64,000 nucleotides of DNA from Nitrosomonas sp. Nm34 (GTDB lineage Bacteria > Pseudomonadota > Gammaproteobacteria > Burkholderiales > Nitrosomonadaceae): assembly GCF_900113925.1 (NCBI RefSeq), contig NZ_FORD01000018.1, positions 1 to 64,000 of the forward strand, written 5' to 3'. Under the pieces are notes generated by a model. That model was not told the DNA's origin. It worked only from the letters and a program-made list of their open reading frames with translations, and ran no database searches. Of this stretch, positions 19,145 to 28,530 are shown piece after piece. Position 1 is the first letter of the stretch. Each line of letters begins with the position of its first letter. Made by a program: the position numbers and the translations under genes.

Positions 19145-21220
19145 TTATCTCACCAGGGGTATTTCTATAGCACGATGCAGTTCGGCCAATCCACCTTCGT
19201 TGCACTGCTTCACCTTCCGCAAAGCACTACTAATGACCGACAATGTTTCTTCGAGCTCAGCCTCAGTGTGGGCGTAACTGGGAAGCATAATTCCGGAATA
19301 CGTAATCAGCCCACCGCGTAGAAGCTCCTGTAGGTATAACGTACGAATCAATCTGTGACGCTTCGGATCGGTCTCATTGAAGTGGAGCACAGTGCGAAAC
19401 GGCGGCCCCGCAATAGAGGCATCCAGCCCTGCTTCGGCACAAAGTCGAGAGATGCCCTCCTGCAAGCGCCGTCCGTACGCCCAAACATGGTCAATTACCG
19501 GTTCAGTGCGGTACAGCGTCAACGCAGCCTGGGCCGCCGCCATAGAGTACACCTCGCCCTTGAAGGTTGGGCCGTAGAATGTGCGATCCATATGGCGCAT
19601 TACACTATGCCGGCCCAACAGGACCGAGATGGGATATCCGTTTCCCACGGCCTTGCCAAAGCATGCCATATCTGGTACCACGCCAGTAGCCTTTTGCACA
19701 CTACCCTTAGGGTACCGGAAGCCGGTGATAATCTCATCGAAGATTAGCACCGCACCAGCCTCGCGCGTGGCTGAGGCGGCTGTCTGAAGGAATTCCAGGT
19801 CGATGTCCTCCCCCACCATCCGATGACCACCCGAGGCTCCGGACGGCTCCATTATGACGCCTGCCAAGTCCCGGCGATGCGCCACGATCAGCCGGGTCAG
19901 AGACGTCGTATCGTTGAAATCCACCCGCAGTACCAGGCTTGGTTGGCGCTCGGGAACACCTGTTCCGCCAAATCCCAGCGACTCCGAATACCAATCCTGC
20001 CAACCGTGGTATCCGCAAAATAAGATGATCTTGCGCCCAGTTGCCTGACGCGCCAGGCGGACGGCCAGCGTGCACACGTCCGAGCCATTCTTGCCGAAAG
20101 CCACCACTTCGGCGCAGGGAATCTCCGCGGTCTGACACAACATGTCCGTCAATTCCAGTTCAAGCCGGTGTGGCAGGGGCAGCGTCGGTCCGCATCCCAT
20201 CGAGCGGCGCACTGCTGCTTCGACAACGTCGTTGCCATGCCCCAGAAGGGCGCAGCCCCAGCCCATCGTGTAATCGATGAAGCGCCGCCCGTCGAGATCC
20301 CAGACATGGCAGCCCTTGGCCCGCTCAAGCACTTGGGGCAGCGCCGTGCCATCGGCCAATCTGGAGACCCCCAGTGACGGGTGATAGAATGCCCAGTTGC
20401 TGCGCAAGGCGGTATCGTAGAGCGCGGCTCCAGCTGGGACGCTGGCTGAGCTGACCGTGAGTGGGGTTTCCATGGAAGACACGTTTTTCGCCTTGAAGTA
20501 TGTAATGCCTTCGTGCACTAGATTGACCTCCAGCACATATTGCCCAGGTACCACAGGCGCGGACACAACCATGTGCAGGTCGCAGATCTGGAGCGGCCCC
20601 ACCGGAGCGGGCAAGCTCTCACCGGCCACGATGTGACCATTGATCCACGCAACCACCCGAACACGACGGCCAGATGCCGCGGAGATATCCCAGTGCAAGG
20701 AGCCGCTATTGCGCAGCCGCACCCAAATGCCGAAGCGCGCTTTTGGGCACACCGTCGCGGGTGAGCTGAATTCCAAGAAATCAACACCATAGGTCGGCGG
20801 GTTGGCAGTGACATTGCTGGTCAGCTGCAACAGCGCCGATCGTGCATCGGAAAAATACGTAACATTCTGCTTGACCATGTCCACAGTCAGCACCACGGGA
20901 TCAGAGGTTGAAGGCCAGAGAAACACCATCTGAACTCGCGCCGCTTCCTGCGGATCGACCGGATGTGGCAACGGGAACTGGTGTGTGACTTGCTCCACAC
21001 GTAGGACTAGATTGACAGCCTGGCCATCCGGAGGATGCGGTTCCCAACGCTGCGTGCCCTCGTTGCGTACATCCACCCATGCACGGCACCACTGGCCGGG
21101 TATGAAGTGTGAGGGTAGCGAATGGTCGACATAGCGAACCGCATGTGCTCTGGCAGGTTCGGGTGCGGGCGGGCTATCGATGCACGCAATCGACAACGGC
21201 TCCAACTCGATGTATTCCAA
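19145..21220 (-). CDS. Class III aminotransferase (glutamate-1-semialdehyde aminomutase-like) with two N-terminal Ig-like domains
   Basis: PLP enzyme fused to two beta-sandwich modules. Residues about 25-135 and 145-255 each have the N-x-G-x2-W pattern of FW/NBR1-type Ig-like domains (RNEGTQRWE, RNSGSLHWD). Residues about 260-680 form the fold-type I aminotransferase. GKNGSDVCTLAVRLAR is the PLP-phosphate region, DEIITGFR lies at 495-502 and the Schiff-base lysine K523 is in FGKAVGNGYP. It resembles HemL-like aminotransferases of secondary pathways rather than haem synthesis. The first ~135 residues are encoded by DNA almost identical to the 3' end of the upstream gene, and the start codon lies inside this duplicated block. 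It abuts the radical SAM gene. Confidence 0.85.
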   Translation of the reverse strand: MEYIELEPLSIACIDSPPAPEPARAHAVRYVDHSLPSHFIPGQWCRAWVDVRNEGTQRWEPHPPDGQAVNLVLRVEQVTHQFPLPHPVDPQEAARVQMVFLWPSTSDPVVLTVDMVKQNVTYFSDARSALLQLTSNVTANPPTYGVDFLEFSSPATVCPKARFGIWVRLRNSGSLHWDISAASGRRVRVVAWINGHIVAGESLPAPVGPLQICDLHMVVSAPVVPGQYVLEVNLVHEGITYFKAKNVSSMETPLTVSSASVPAGAALYDTALRSNWAFYHPSLGVSRLADGTALPQVLERAKGCHVWDLDGRRFIDYTMGWGCALLGHGNDVVEAAVRRSMGCGPTLPLPHRLELELTDMLCQTAEIPCAEVVAFGKNGSDVCTLAVRLARQATGRKIILFCGYHGWQDWYSESLGFGGTGVPERQPSLVLRVDFNDTTSLTRLIVAHRRDLAGVIMEPSGASGGHRMVGEDIDLEFLQTAASATREAGAVLIFDEIITGFRYPKGSVQKATGVVPDMACFGKAVGNGYPISVLLGRHSVMRHMDRTFYGPTFKGEVYSMAAAQAALTLYRTEPVIDHVWAYGRRLQEGISRLCAEAGLDASIAGPPFRTVLHFNETDPKRHRLIRTLYLQELLRGGLITYSGIMLPSYAHTEAELEETLSVISSALRKVKQCNEGGLAELHRAIEIPLVR
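20805..21220 (-). repeat. Duplicated Ig-like domain, downstream copy
   Basis: Partner of 21250-21668. The two blocks match almost base for base, with scattered differences (about one in ten by eye). They run from the start codon of the aminotransferase through the first Ig-like domain. The order is direct, with about 30 bases between the copies. Confidence 0.92.
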
Positions 21221-21223
21221 GAT

Positions 21224-23179
21224 TTAACCCTCCTTAGTCGGTAGATTGGCAACGGCCTTACTGGTCAGCTGCAACGGCGCCGATCGTGCATTGGAAAAAT
21301 ACGTGACGTTCTGCTTGACCATGTCCACGGTCAGCACCACGGGGTCAGAGGTTGAAGGCCAGAGAAACACCATCTGAACTCGCGCCGTTTCCTGCGGAGC
21401 GACCGGATGTGGCAACGGGAACTGGTGTGTAACTTGCTCCACACGCAGGACTAGATTAACAGCCTGGCCATCCGGAGGATGCGGTTCCCAACGCTGCGTG
21501 CCCTCGTTGCGTACATCCACCCACGCACGGCACCGCTGGCCGGGTATGAAGTGTGAGGGTAGCGAATGGTCGCCATAACGGACCGCGTGCGCTCTGGCGA
21601 GTTCGGGTGTGGGCTGGTGGTCATCGATGCGTGCTACTGACAATTGCTCTAGCTCGATGTCTTCCATGGTTTTGCCCTCCTTATCCAGCAGCGCGAGCGA
21701 CAGCCGCGCCAGCGCTGCGCCATCCTCTCGAGATTGTTCTAGCGGAAAATACGCGATGCCTCCTGATGGTACCTCGGCCCGCAAGCGTAAGCGGCCGACC
21801 ACCTTATCATCGTCGGCACGGTGCATGAGCAGGTGCACAGACGGCCGGTCTTCAGCTAGATGCCATCCGTGGGTGCCGATATTCTGGATCACGATCACAG
21901 CGTTCGGGCTACTGCAGGTTCCGGATATCCAGCGTCCCGCATACTTCGAGGGCTGAGTATCTGACGCAACCATGGGGCCAGGCACTACGCCGGTTCTGAA
22001 CATTTGCATCATTTGACCGTGGCGTTGCACAAGCTGGCCCGGTATGTCGATACCCTGCGGGCAGCGGCAGCTATGGTTATCGCATGCCGAACAGACGGCA
22101 CCTTCGGTAACCGGGTGAATATCGAAGTACTGCCTTTGCTGGGGTGTTTCGAATGATACGGCGCCAGTGCGCTCGATGTCGCTGGCACGAAACAGCCATG
22201 ATATGGGAAGCTGTCGGCTGCACAACGGCTCACATTGGCCGCAACGTGAGCAAACCGAGTTCTGCAGCTGATCCACTACCGCCGACACGACAGACTCGAG
22301 GCCCACGCTGCCCCCCAACACGCCGTGTCCGGCCGACGCGTTCTCAAGCGCCTCCTCGACACTGGCTGTGCCGGGCATCACGCAGGCAACAGTGGGTGCC
22401 CTGCGCAGAATATAGCGCAGCAATTCGCTCACCGCCGGGAGCGATGCATGGGTCGGGGTAGCCTGCGCATTCCCCGTCTGCAGTGGTATCCGAGCGGGAA
22501 AAGCACGACTGCGGCACAGCAGCCCGCCCGCGAGTACTTCCATCAGCATGACACCCACGTCCCGGGCATGGGCCAGTTCGAACAGAGCCAAGTTGGCGTC
22601 GACAGCTTCTCGGCCCCGGTCATCGGGAGGAGTGAACGAGAGCATGTGGTAGCCCAGCGGGTTGTACGCGAACATCACCGCGTCGAAAACATCGCTCTTG
22701 ATCAGTCCGTGGATGTAATCGGGCGAGCCGTGGGATGTGCAGAAGGTATGTAGTAGCACTCCTTCTCGCTTCTTACGCTGCAGAAAGGCGACCAGTCCCT
22801 GGCTGCCCCAGACGTCTTCATGGAGTATTTCACGATCCTCGACGCTTGCGATACCGAAGAAGTCGAGCTGCACTTTACCATTGCTGCCCTTGTGTCCGAA
22901 CTTCGATATCGTGTCCTCGAACAGCTGCTCGAAGTAGGAAGTACTGCCCCATCCGTTAGAGCATACATAAACATGCCGTCCGCTTACCCGTATCGCTTCG
23001 GCGATCAGCTCGGGAGCATCACCGTAGTCGGGTGCGGTATGGACGATGTTGACGCCCATGTTGAACCCAGTTACCAGCGTTTCGATAGCCTGATGGACAG
23101 GCACCATGCGTAACTGGCAAGTGCCAAAACCAACCTCCGACACCTTCAGATTGGTACGTCCCAGACGCCGATACCGCAT
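21224..23179 (-). CDS. Aldo/keto-reductase-like protein with two cysteine clusters and a C-terminal Ig-like domain
   Basis: Residues about 1-300 follow the aldo/keto reductase barrel (LGRTNLKVSEVGFGT; HTAPDYGDAPEL). C310-x2-C313-x2-C316-x3-C320 is a classical ferredoxin-type cluster, and C363, C366, C371 and C373 form a second Cys-rich knot. Residues about 505-640 are an Ig-like domain almost identical to the first one of the next gene. Only the catalytic Tyr (Y52) of the usual Asp-Tyr-Lys-His set is evident. The Asp position is His (H47), the Lys strand reads VYVCSNGWG and the His strand reads FFGIASVED. It is therefore unlikely to be a plain NADPH reductase. First gene of the operon; 3 bases separate it from the aminotransferase start. 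Confidence 0.78.
   Translation of the reverse strand: MRYRRLGRTNLKVSEVGFGTCQLRMVPVHQAIETLVTGFNMGVNIVHTAPDYGDAPELIAEAIRVSGRHVYVCSNGWGSTSYFEQLFEDTISKFGHKGSNGKVQLDFFGIASVEDREILHEDVWGSQGLVAFLQRKKREGVLLHTFCTSHGSPDYIHGLIKSDVFDAVMFAYNPLGYHMLSFTPPDDRGREAVDANLALFELAHARDVGVMLMEVLAGGLLCRSRAFPARIPLQTGNAQATPTHASLPAVSELLRYILRRAPTVACVMPGTASVEEALENASAGHGVLGGSVGLESVVSAVVDQLQNSVCSRCGQCEPLCSRQLPISWLFRASDIERTGAVSFETPQQRQYFDIHPVTEGAVCSACDNHSCRCPQGIDIPGQLVQRHGQMMQMFRTGVVPGPMVASDTQPSKYAGRWISGTCSSPNAVIVIQNIGTHGWHLAEDRPSVHLLMHRADDDKVVGRLRLRAEVPSGGIAYFPLEQSREDGAALARLSLALLDKEGKTMEDIELEQLSVARIDDHQPTPELARAHAVRYGDHSLPSHFIPGQRCRAWVDVRNEGTQRWEPHPPDGQAVNLVLRVEQVTHQFPLPHPVAPQETARVQMVFLWPSTSDPVVLTVDMVKQNVTYFSNARSAPLQLTSKAVANLPTKEG
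21250..21668 (-). repeat. Duplicated Ig-like domain, upstream copy
   Basis: Encodes the last ~140 residues of the aldo/keto-reductase-like protein, beginning MEDIELEQLS. It matches 20805-21220 (MEYIELEPLS). The internal ATG shows that this block could also act as a start. Confidence 0.92.
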
Positions 23180-23379
23180 CTAGACACTCCTCTTGTGTGA
23201 AATCGACGATCGTTGGGCTAAGTGTAGGATAAATAAATACTCATTTTTCATAAAATGAAAATACAAGAAAACAGATGGAGTGTCAAACTTAAGTCTCTTC
23301 CAATGAGGAATGAGTCTGAAGTGATGAAGCGTAGCGTTATTTGAGACCCCATCTGCCAGTATCAGCCGTAGGAAAGCCA

Positions 23380-24045
23380 CGAGGGTTGAGTATGCGTCAA
23401 GTGGTAACAGATTGCCAGTGGCGACAATTGCCTCGTGAATTCCCGGTCTGAGCTCGGTTTATTACTATTTCTACCGCTGGTCCTATAACGGGACATGGAA
23501 ACGTCTTCATAATTTGTTGCGCTCTCGCTTGCGAGAAAAATGTGGTCGACATAAACAACCGACGGCAGGCTGCCTGGACAGCCAAAGCGTCAAATGTAGT
23601 GCAGTTCCTGGGCAACGTGGTTTTGATGCAGGCAAGAAGATCAATGGTCGTAAACGCCACATTCTGGTAGACACACTGGGATTGCTGTCGGCGGTGTAGT
23701 GATTGCTGCCAGTGTGCAGGACCGTGACGGTGCCCGCCTGCTGTTGCGACATCTGCCCAGAGGGTGTAAAAATTAAGGAAGATTTGGTTGGATAGTAGCT
23801 ATGGCGGTCGTTTAGTAGACTACAGGGTCGCAACGGTTTAAATTCTGTCTGAAAGTGGTGTTGCGCCCCAGGGAAACCAGGAAATTTGTGCTATTGCCTC
23901 GTCGCTGGGTAGTCGAGCGCACTTTTGGCTGGCTGAACCATTCACGCAGGCTTAGTAAAAGCTATGAGCGCCTCACCCGAACACATGAAGCCTGGGTTTA
24001 CATCGCCATGACCCGCATTATGTTGAGGCGCTTGACATAAAACAG
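23380..24045 (+). pseudogene. Decayed IS5-family transposase
   Basis: Fragments in three frames give a recognisable transposase: YYFYRWSYNGTWKRLHN near 23460 and CLDSQSVKCSAVPGQRGFDAGKKINGRKRH near 23570-23670. Then come SVQDRDGARLLLRHLP near 23710, and FKFCLKVVL and [23 protein letters not shown] to about 24040. Stops and frameshifts occur throughout. No paired terminal repeats were found, so the element ends are lost. It lies just upstream of the GC-rich operon and may mark its junction with the host DNA. Confidence 0.85.
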
Positions 24046-24120
24046 GAGTTTCCAAACAGTTTCTTAGGTATAAAAGTTAATTAATGCAGTATTACATTGA
24101 ACAAAGCCCAGTGCATTACT

Positions 24121-25275
24121 TTAATTCTTACAATTAGTTGGAACGGGTGAGGTAACAGGATATAAATATTTTCTTATTGCCTTAATTTGCTCAATCTGTG
24201 CTGGGTCAATATAACCCACATATGGAGTAGGTACACTGGGCCCAGCACTTCCCTCTCTATTAAACCCCAGAGTCCCTACATCAAATGTCAGCGCACCTCC
24301 TTTTGAGGTAACTTGCGCTATATACTCACCTAATTCTTGGTTGGAAAAACGAACTCCACCTGATGACCAAAATCCACCAAGATATGTCCAAGAATGCCAT
24401 TGTGCTCCATCAAGCCAACGATTATTAGGGATCGAGCGGAGGTTTTTGCTTTCACCAGCAATAAAATCAGAATTAAGCGTATAACGATTACTCACTTGTC
24501 CTGGATTAAAGGCAACAAGAGCATTCGGATTCCCCACACGCAAAGCATTAGCAATCATAGTAAACCAGCGCTCACGATTTAGTGATTTTTTATACTGTGG
24601 CACCCCAGCTCCATCTACCCACCAAGCGGCAACTTTATTACCATAGCGCAGTGAATATTCCCTGTAAACAGCGGCAATATTATTAATTAAAGCATCATTA
24701 GGCGGCCATCCACCCATGGTATCCTTTACCATTGAATTAGCTGTCATAAAAATATTGACGTAAAGTATCAATTTGATGTTTTTCTTACCTAGGGCTTTAT
24801 ATAGCTCGAGCGGGATATCTCTACTAGGTGTGTAGTCACTATTACCCACGATAGTATCAAATGTCTCATTAGGAGCCATCATCATCCAATTTTGGTGCTG
24901 TAATGTAAAAATAAACCAAGACGCCCCTGATTCTTCAACTTGATTCGCCACTTTCTGTACTTGAAAGGTATTGGCGACTTCCTCCACACTCTCCTTCTTC
25001 AAAGGAAAATAGTGCGTAGAAAGTCCTATTTTTCCGCGATACATCCAATCTGTCTTGCACAATACTGAATGGTTGACACTCGTTTGTACGTTGGCCTGCT
25101 CTGCCCAAGACAAGTCGGCAGCAGTAAATAACCCGAAATAAAAGATAAGTATGACAGCTAATCCGCGCCAAGATCGCACACTCTTTTCACATATTGCATA
25201 GCGTTTAGATCCGAGTTCTTCTCCCTCTGTCATAATAGAGATATTTGATTTTTCTATCATAAATACACATCTCAA
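24121..25275 (-). CDS. Secreted GH29-like (alpha-L-fucosidase-type) hydrolase
   Basis: Likely exported hydrolase. A hydrophobic signal segment (GLAVILIFYFGLFTAADLSWA) lies at about residues 38-58, so the true start may be an internal Met after position 1. The body resembles the GH29 barrel: GLSTHYFP, SWFIFTLQHQNW, LYVNIFM, AAWWVDG (the nucleophile region), NRWLDGAQWHSWTYLGGFW and GGALTFDVG. GH29 enzymes cleave alpha-fucosides, which fits a locus that makes GDP-fucose. It could trim or release the polymer. It is isolated between two dead IS remnants. The exact catalytic acid cannot be fixed by eye. Confidence 0.65.
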   Translation of the reverse strand: MRCVFMIEKSNISIMTEGEELGSKRYAICEKSVRSWRGLAVILIFYFGLFTAADLSWAEQANVQTSVNHSVLCKTDWMYRGKIGLSTHYFPLKKESVEEVANTFQVQKVANQVEESGASWFIFTLQHQNWMMMAPNETFDTIVGNSDYTPSRDIPLELYKALGKKNIKLILYVNIFMTANSMVKDTMGGWPPNDALINNIAAVYREYSLRYGNKVAAWWVDGAGVPQYKKSLNRERWFTMIANALRVGNPNALVAFNPGQVSNRYTLNSDFIAGESKNLRSIPNNRWLDGAQWHSWTYLGGFWSSGGVRFSNQELGEYIAQVTSKGGALTFDVGTLGFNREGSAGPSVPTPYVGYIDPAQIEQIKAIRKYLYPVTSPVPTNCKN

Positions 25276-25784
25276 GAGATTTTGATCAAAAAAATGTATG
25301 TTTTCTTTTCATATAGCCCACCAACAATACAGAGCGAAATCAATCTTTGAAAGATTCTCAGTTTTTCAATTTTTAACCTCAACTTCTCAAAAATGAATAA
25401 ACTCGCCACAAGCATCGGGTTATCAGAAGATGGCTAGTTGCTTATCTTTGCATAACTGTTGATGCTCTTTTCTCTGTTTTGACATAGTTTCTCATTATAC
25501 TTTCATTTTTATGGTAGCCAACTGTGCTGGCAAAAGATATCTGGCTAGAATTCATCACCCCACAGCAGTTTCCTCACATGAGGACACAAGCGAAATATCT
25601 CTCGTGCATGACATTACTATCAACCTTATTAGATTTATTACACTATAATCCGCGTGGTTATAATTGCGGATTTAAAGTGGATGAACATATTAAATTATCA
25701 GTTTTTTCGTTTTTATTTTCCGCTTCCGTGGCTGGGCGAAGTATATAATTAGAGCTTACTCAGAAAATATAATGAATTTTTTTA
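25276..25784. other. Intergenic region, no supported gene
   Basis: AT-rich. A 74-codon frame at 25524-25748 has no recognisable features. It presumably carries the promoter of the GH29-like gene near 25300-25400. Confidence 0.4.
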
Positions 25785-25788
25785 CTAA

Positions 25789-26639
25789 GGTCTGTTGACA
25801 TTTTACATAGGTAGCCACAGATATCCATACGCTATGGCTACCATACTCTCGTAATTTCGCTTCAGTTTGTCGTATCGTGTTGCTATTGCTCGATACTGCT
25901 TTAGCCGGGCAAAAGCATGCTCCACCAAATGCCGGTATCTATACAAATCCCAATCCATATCTGCATTACCCTTCAACGAGTTGCGCTTGCTCGGTATCAC
26001 AGCTCGAGATCCCTTCTTCATTATCTGTTCCCGTAACCATTCGCTGTCATAGCCCTTGTCCGCAACTATTGCTTTTGCGTCAGGCAACCTGGCAATCAAA
26101 TCAGGTGCGGCAGAACAGTCATTGACTTCTCCGCCGGTGATTTCAAACTCAACTGGTAAGCCATAACCATCGACCCCTAAATGGATCCTGGTGGTATTGC
26201 CTGCACGGCTTTTCCCGATAGCGTGCGATTCTTGACTCGCTGCTCCCGCACTATGTTGATGCGCTTTAACATAACTGCCATCCATAAATCTCCATTCCCA
26301 ATCCGGATCAAGCCAATGCTTTGAAAACATTGAGCCATTTCCTGCTCAATGACCCTGCATTGAATCTTTTATAGATAGAATTCCAGCAGCCGAGCACCCT
26401 GGGCAGATCGCGCCATGGACAGCCAACCCGCATCGATACAGTATGCCTTCTACCGTCATGCGCAGATTGTGCTTGTTATAAATCGCTTCTTGAAGCAGAA
26501 TCTTCTCCAGCTTCGACCAGTACTCATCATTGAGCATCATTCGGGGCATCGCAAACTCGTTTTGTGGGTGGTGTAGGAGCCCTAATATTATGAGTTTGTT
26601 TTTATCTATGAAATACTTATCTTAAAACGTCAACAGACC
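25789..26639 (-). mobile_element. IS5-family (IS427-like) element, 851 bp
   Basis: The ends GGTCTGTTGAC and GTCAACAGACC are inverted. The target CTAA is duplicated at 25785-25788 and 26640-26643. Size and 4-bp target fit the IS427 group of the IS5 family. A fragment of the same element lies at 50717-50850, also beside CTAA. Transposase described separately. Confidence 0.93.
25803..26549 (-). pseudogene. Frameshifted IS427-type transposase
   Basis: The N-terminal part starts at 26549 (MPRMMLNDEYWSKLEKILL). After VEGILYR the conserved sequence MRVGCPWRDLPRVLGCWNSIYKRFNAGSL continues in another frame. It shifts again at about 26300 to WLDPDWEWRFMDGSYVKAHQHS and runs to the end (LVEHAFARLKQYRAIATRYDK). 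One shift could be programmed as in other IS427 relatives, but two make decay more likely. Confidence 0.85.
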
Positions 26640-26783
26640 CTAAGAATATCGTAAAAGTCACTTTTTAAGTGCAAGGTTTTTGAATAAATTATGCAGAAAC
26701 TTTTACACTTGATTTGAGCTCAAGCTCACCTGAGTACGATCAATTTTTATTAAACTACCTACTGCTATGAATAATATTCTTTA

Positions 26784-28134
26784 GGGCGCCTCTAAAAATA
26801 CGTAAAAGAAACCAAATCAATCTAATCCGGAGAGCGATTTCACTCTATTTGGAAGATTTTCTGTCTGATGATTAGATTTCCCCTCAATTCAAGGTGATTT
26901 TAGGCAGTTATCCTCTTGTTTTTGTCCCCTTTAGGCCATTTCGGACGCAATAACCCTATCGAAGCTGAAATATCCTTTGCGAATAAACGTCGCTACACGC
27001 TTGATGTTATAAACGAGATTGAGTAAGCCTATTTGTACTTTTGCTCTTCCATGACCAATGGTACGAATGGTGATACCGCCCAGTTCATTCGTCATCGAAC
27101 CAAATACATGCTCGACTCGCGCATGCACCCGTGATTTCTCCTTGTTGCTGGATGTTTGTGCATCCGTGAGTCGGCGATTGCGAGCACCCTTTTCGTGAAT
27201 CTGACTCGTGTGTCCTGAGGCGAGCAGACTTTCTTCCTGTGCATTGCTGCGATATGCTGAGTCCGCGTAAACCTCTGCTCCTCCCACTTCAGGGGATTGG
27301 AGTACTTCTTCCAAAACCTGACTGTCATGAATTTGTGCTGAGGTAACTTCCCATGCGGTTATCAGCTGGTATCCTGATCCACATTGACGTGATCTTTGTA
27401 ACCATAAAATGATTCGTTGTTCTTCTTAGTCCAGTGCGCATCAATGTCTTTTTGTGCCCGTTTGTGGGGGTTCTTCCCCCATTCAATCGGAACAGCGCCT
27501 TCTTTGATTATCTCGTTTTCTTCACGCGTATTGCGTTGTTTAGGCACAGTCACAAAGCTCGCATCAATGATCTGACCTGATTTCAGCTCTACACCCAGCC
27601 CCCGTAAACATTCATCAAATCTTGCCAATAGACGCGCCATCAGATGGTTCTCTTCCAGCTCTTCCCGAAACGCCCACATGGTTTTTGCGTCAGGCACCAC
27701 TCCTGTCAAATCAAGCCCCAAAAACCGCATGAAACTCAATCGATCCCGGACTTGGTACTCCACAGCCGATCATCTGACAGATTATTCATTCTTTGCAATA
27801 CCAGCATCTTAAATAGCATCACTCGATCAAAGGGTTTGCGCCCCGCTGCATTTTTCCGGGGCTTCGTCGTTGTCTCTGCAAGAAGATCAGCGAATAGATT
27901 CCAGTCGATTACGCGATTCAGTTCTTCAAGCGGATCTTTTAGCTTACTTAGCTGAGCATATCGATTGTCAAGATCAAAGAAACCGAGTTGCATGGTGAGT
28001 TCTCATATCGGAAAGAATAATTTTTATATTATAGTTTTAAAACAATGTATTATCCTAACTCAACCAAAAAACAACTTTCTTCCCCTCTTCCCCTGATCTG
28101 CCTCATTTGGTAAATTGAATTTTTAGAGGTGCCC
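26784..28134 (-). mobile_element. IS5-family (IS5 group) element, 1,351 bp
   Basis: The left end GGGCGCCTCTAAAAAT and the right end ATTTTTAGAGGTGCCC are inverted with one mismatch. The target TTTA flanks both sides (26780-26783 and 28135-28138). It sits 141 bases from the previous element, showing an insertion-prone spot. Confidence 0.9.
26931..27993 (-). pseudogene. Frameshifted IS5-group transposase
   Basis: Three overlapping pieces form one protein. MQLGFFDLDNRYAQLSKL starts at 27993. A shift near 27765 leads to EYQVRDRLSFMRFLGLDLTG, and another near 27360 leads to AWEVTSAQIHDSQVLEEV. The core motifs DASFVTVPKQRN, YGYKDHVNVD, ADSAYRS and RVEHVFGSM are intact. Two single-base shifts inactivate it. 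Confidence 0.9.
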
Positions 28135-28138
28135 TTTA

Positions 28139-28530
28139 GAAAGCAGTAGATTATATAGATAATAAATTTTATATAAAATTACAAGAAATACTTTTTGAGT
28201 AGACGCTATTTAAGAGCAGACTGCACCAGAAAATGAAAATAATACTTGAACCTTTCGATCTCCAAAAATTTCATCTAGTAGCGCCGCTCAAGCTCTAAAA
28301 ACACATTCCGCAACACTCCGTCTGCATCACCAAAACGGCACGACGATATTTCACTAGAGACCAAAAATAATAGTGAAATATCATTTCATTACAACTTTTA
28401 TGTATATATTCTTTCACATCAATACTCTAGCCGCAAAGGATGGTAAATAAATCAAGGAGGTATAATAATTATTTATATAACACTAAAAAACATTCCGGTT
28501 CAATATCGTTTCATGTAACTAGAGTATTTC
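28139..28530. other. AT-rich intergenic region, no supported gene
   Basis: About 390 bases downstream of the sulfotransferase stop and next to the IS5 element. No reading frame, repeat or strong hairpin was recognised. Confidence 0.4.

Noticed and set aside
23180-24120. Attachment site or integrase boundary of a genomic island around the GC-rich operon
   Set aside because: No integrase or direct repeat pair was found; only a decayed IS5-family transposase borders one side.
25524-25748. 74-codon plus-strand frame
   Set aside because: Cysteine- and serine-rich chance frame in AT-rich DNA beside an insertion sequence.
25803-26549. Programmed frameshift making an active transposase
   Set aside because: One shift would be normal for this IS group, but two separate shifts are needed to restore the protein.
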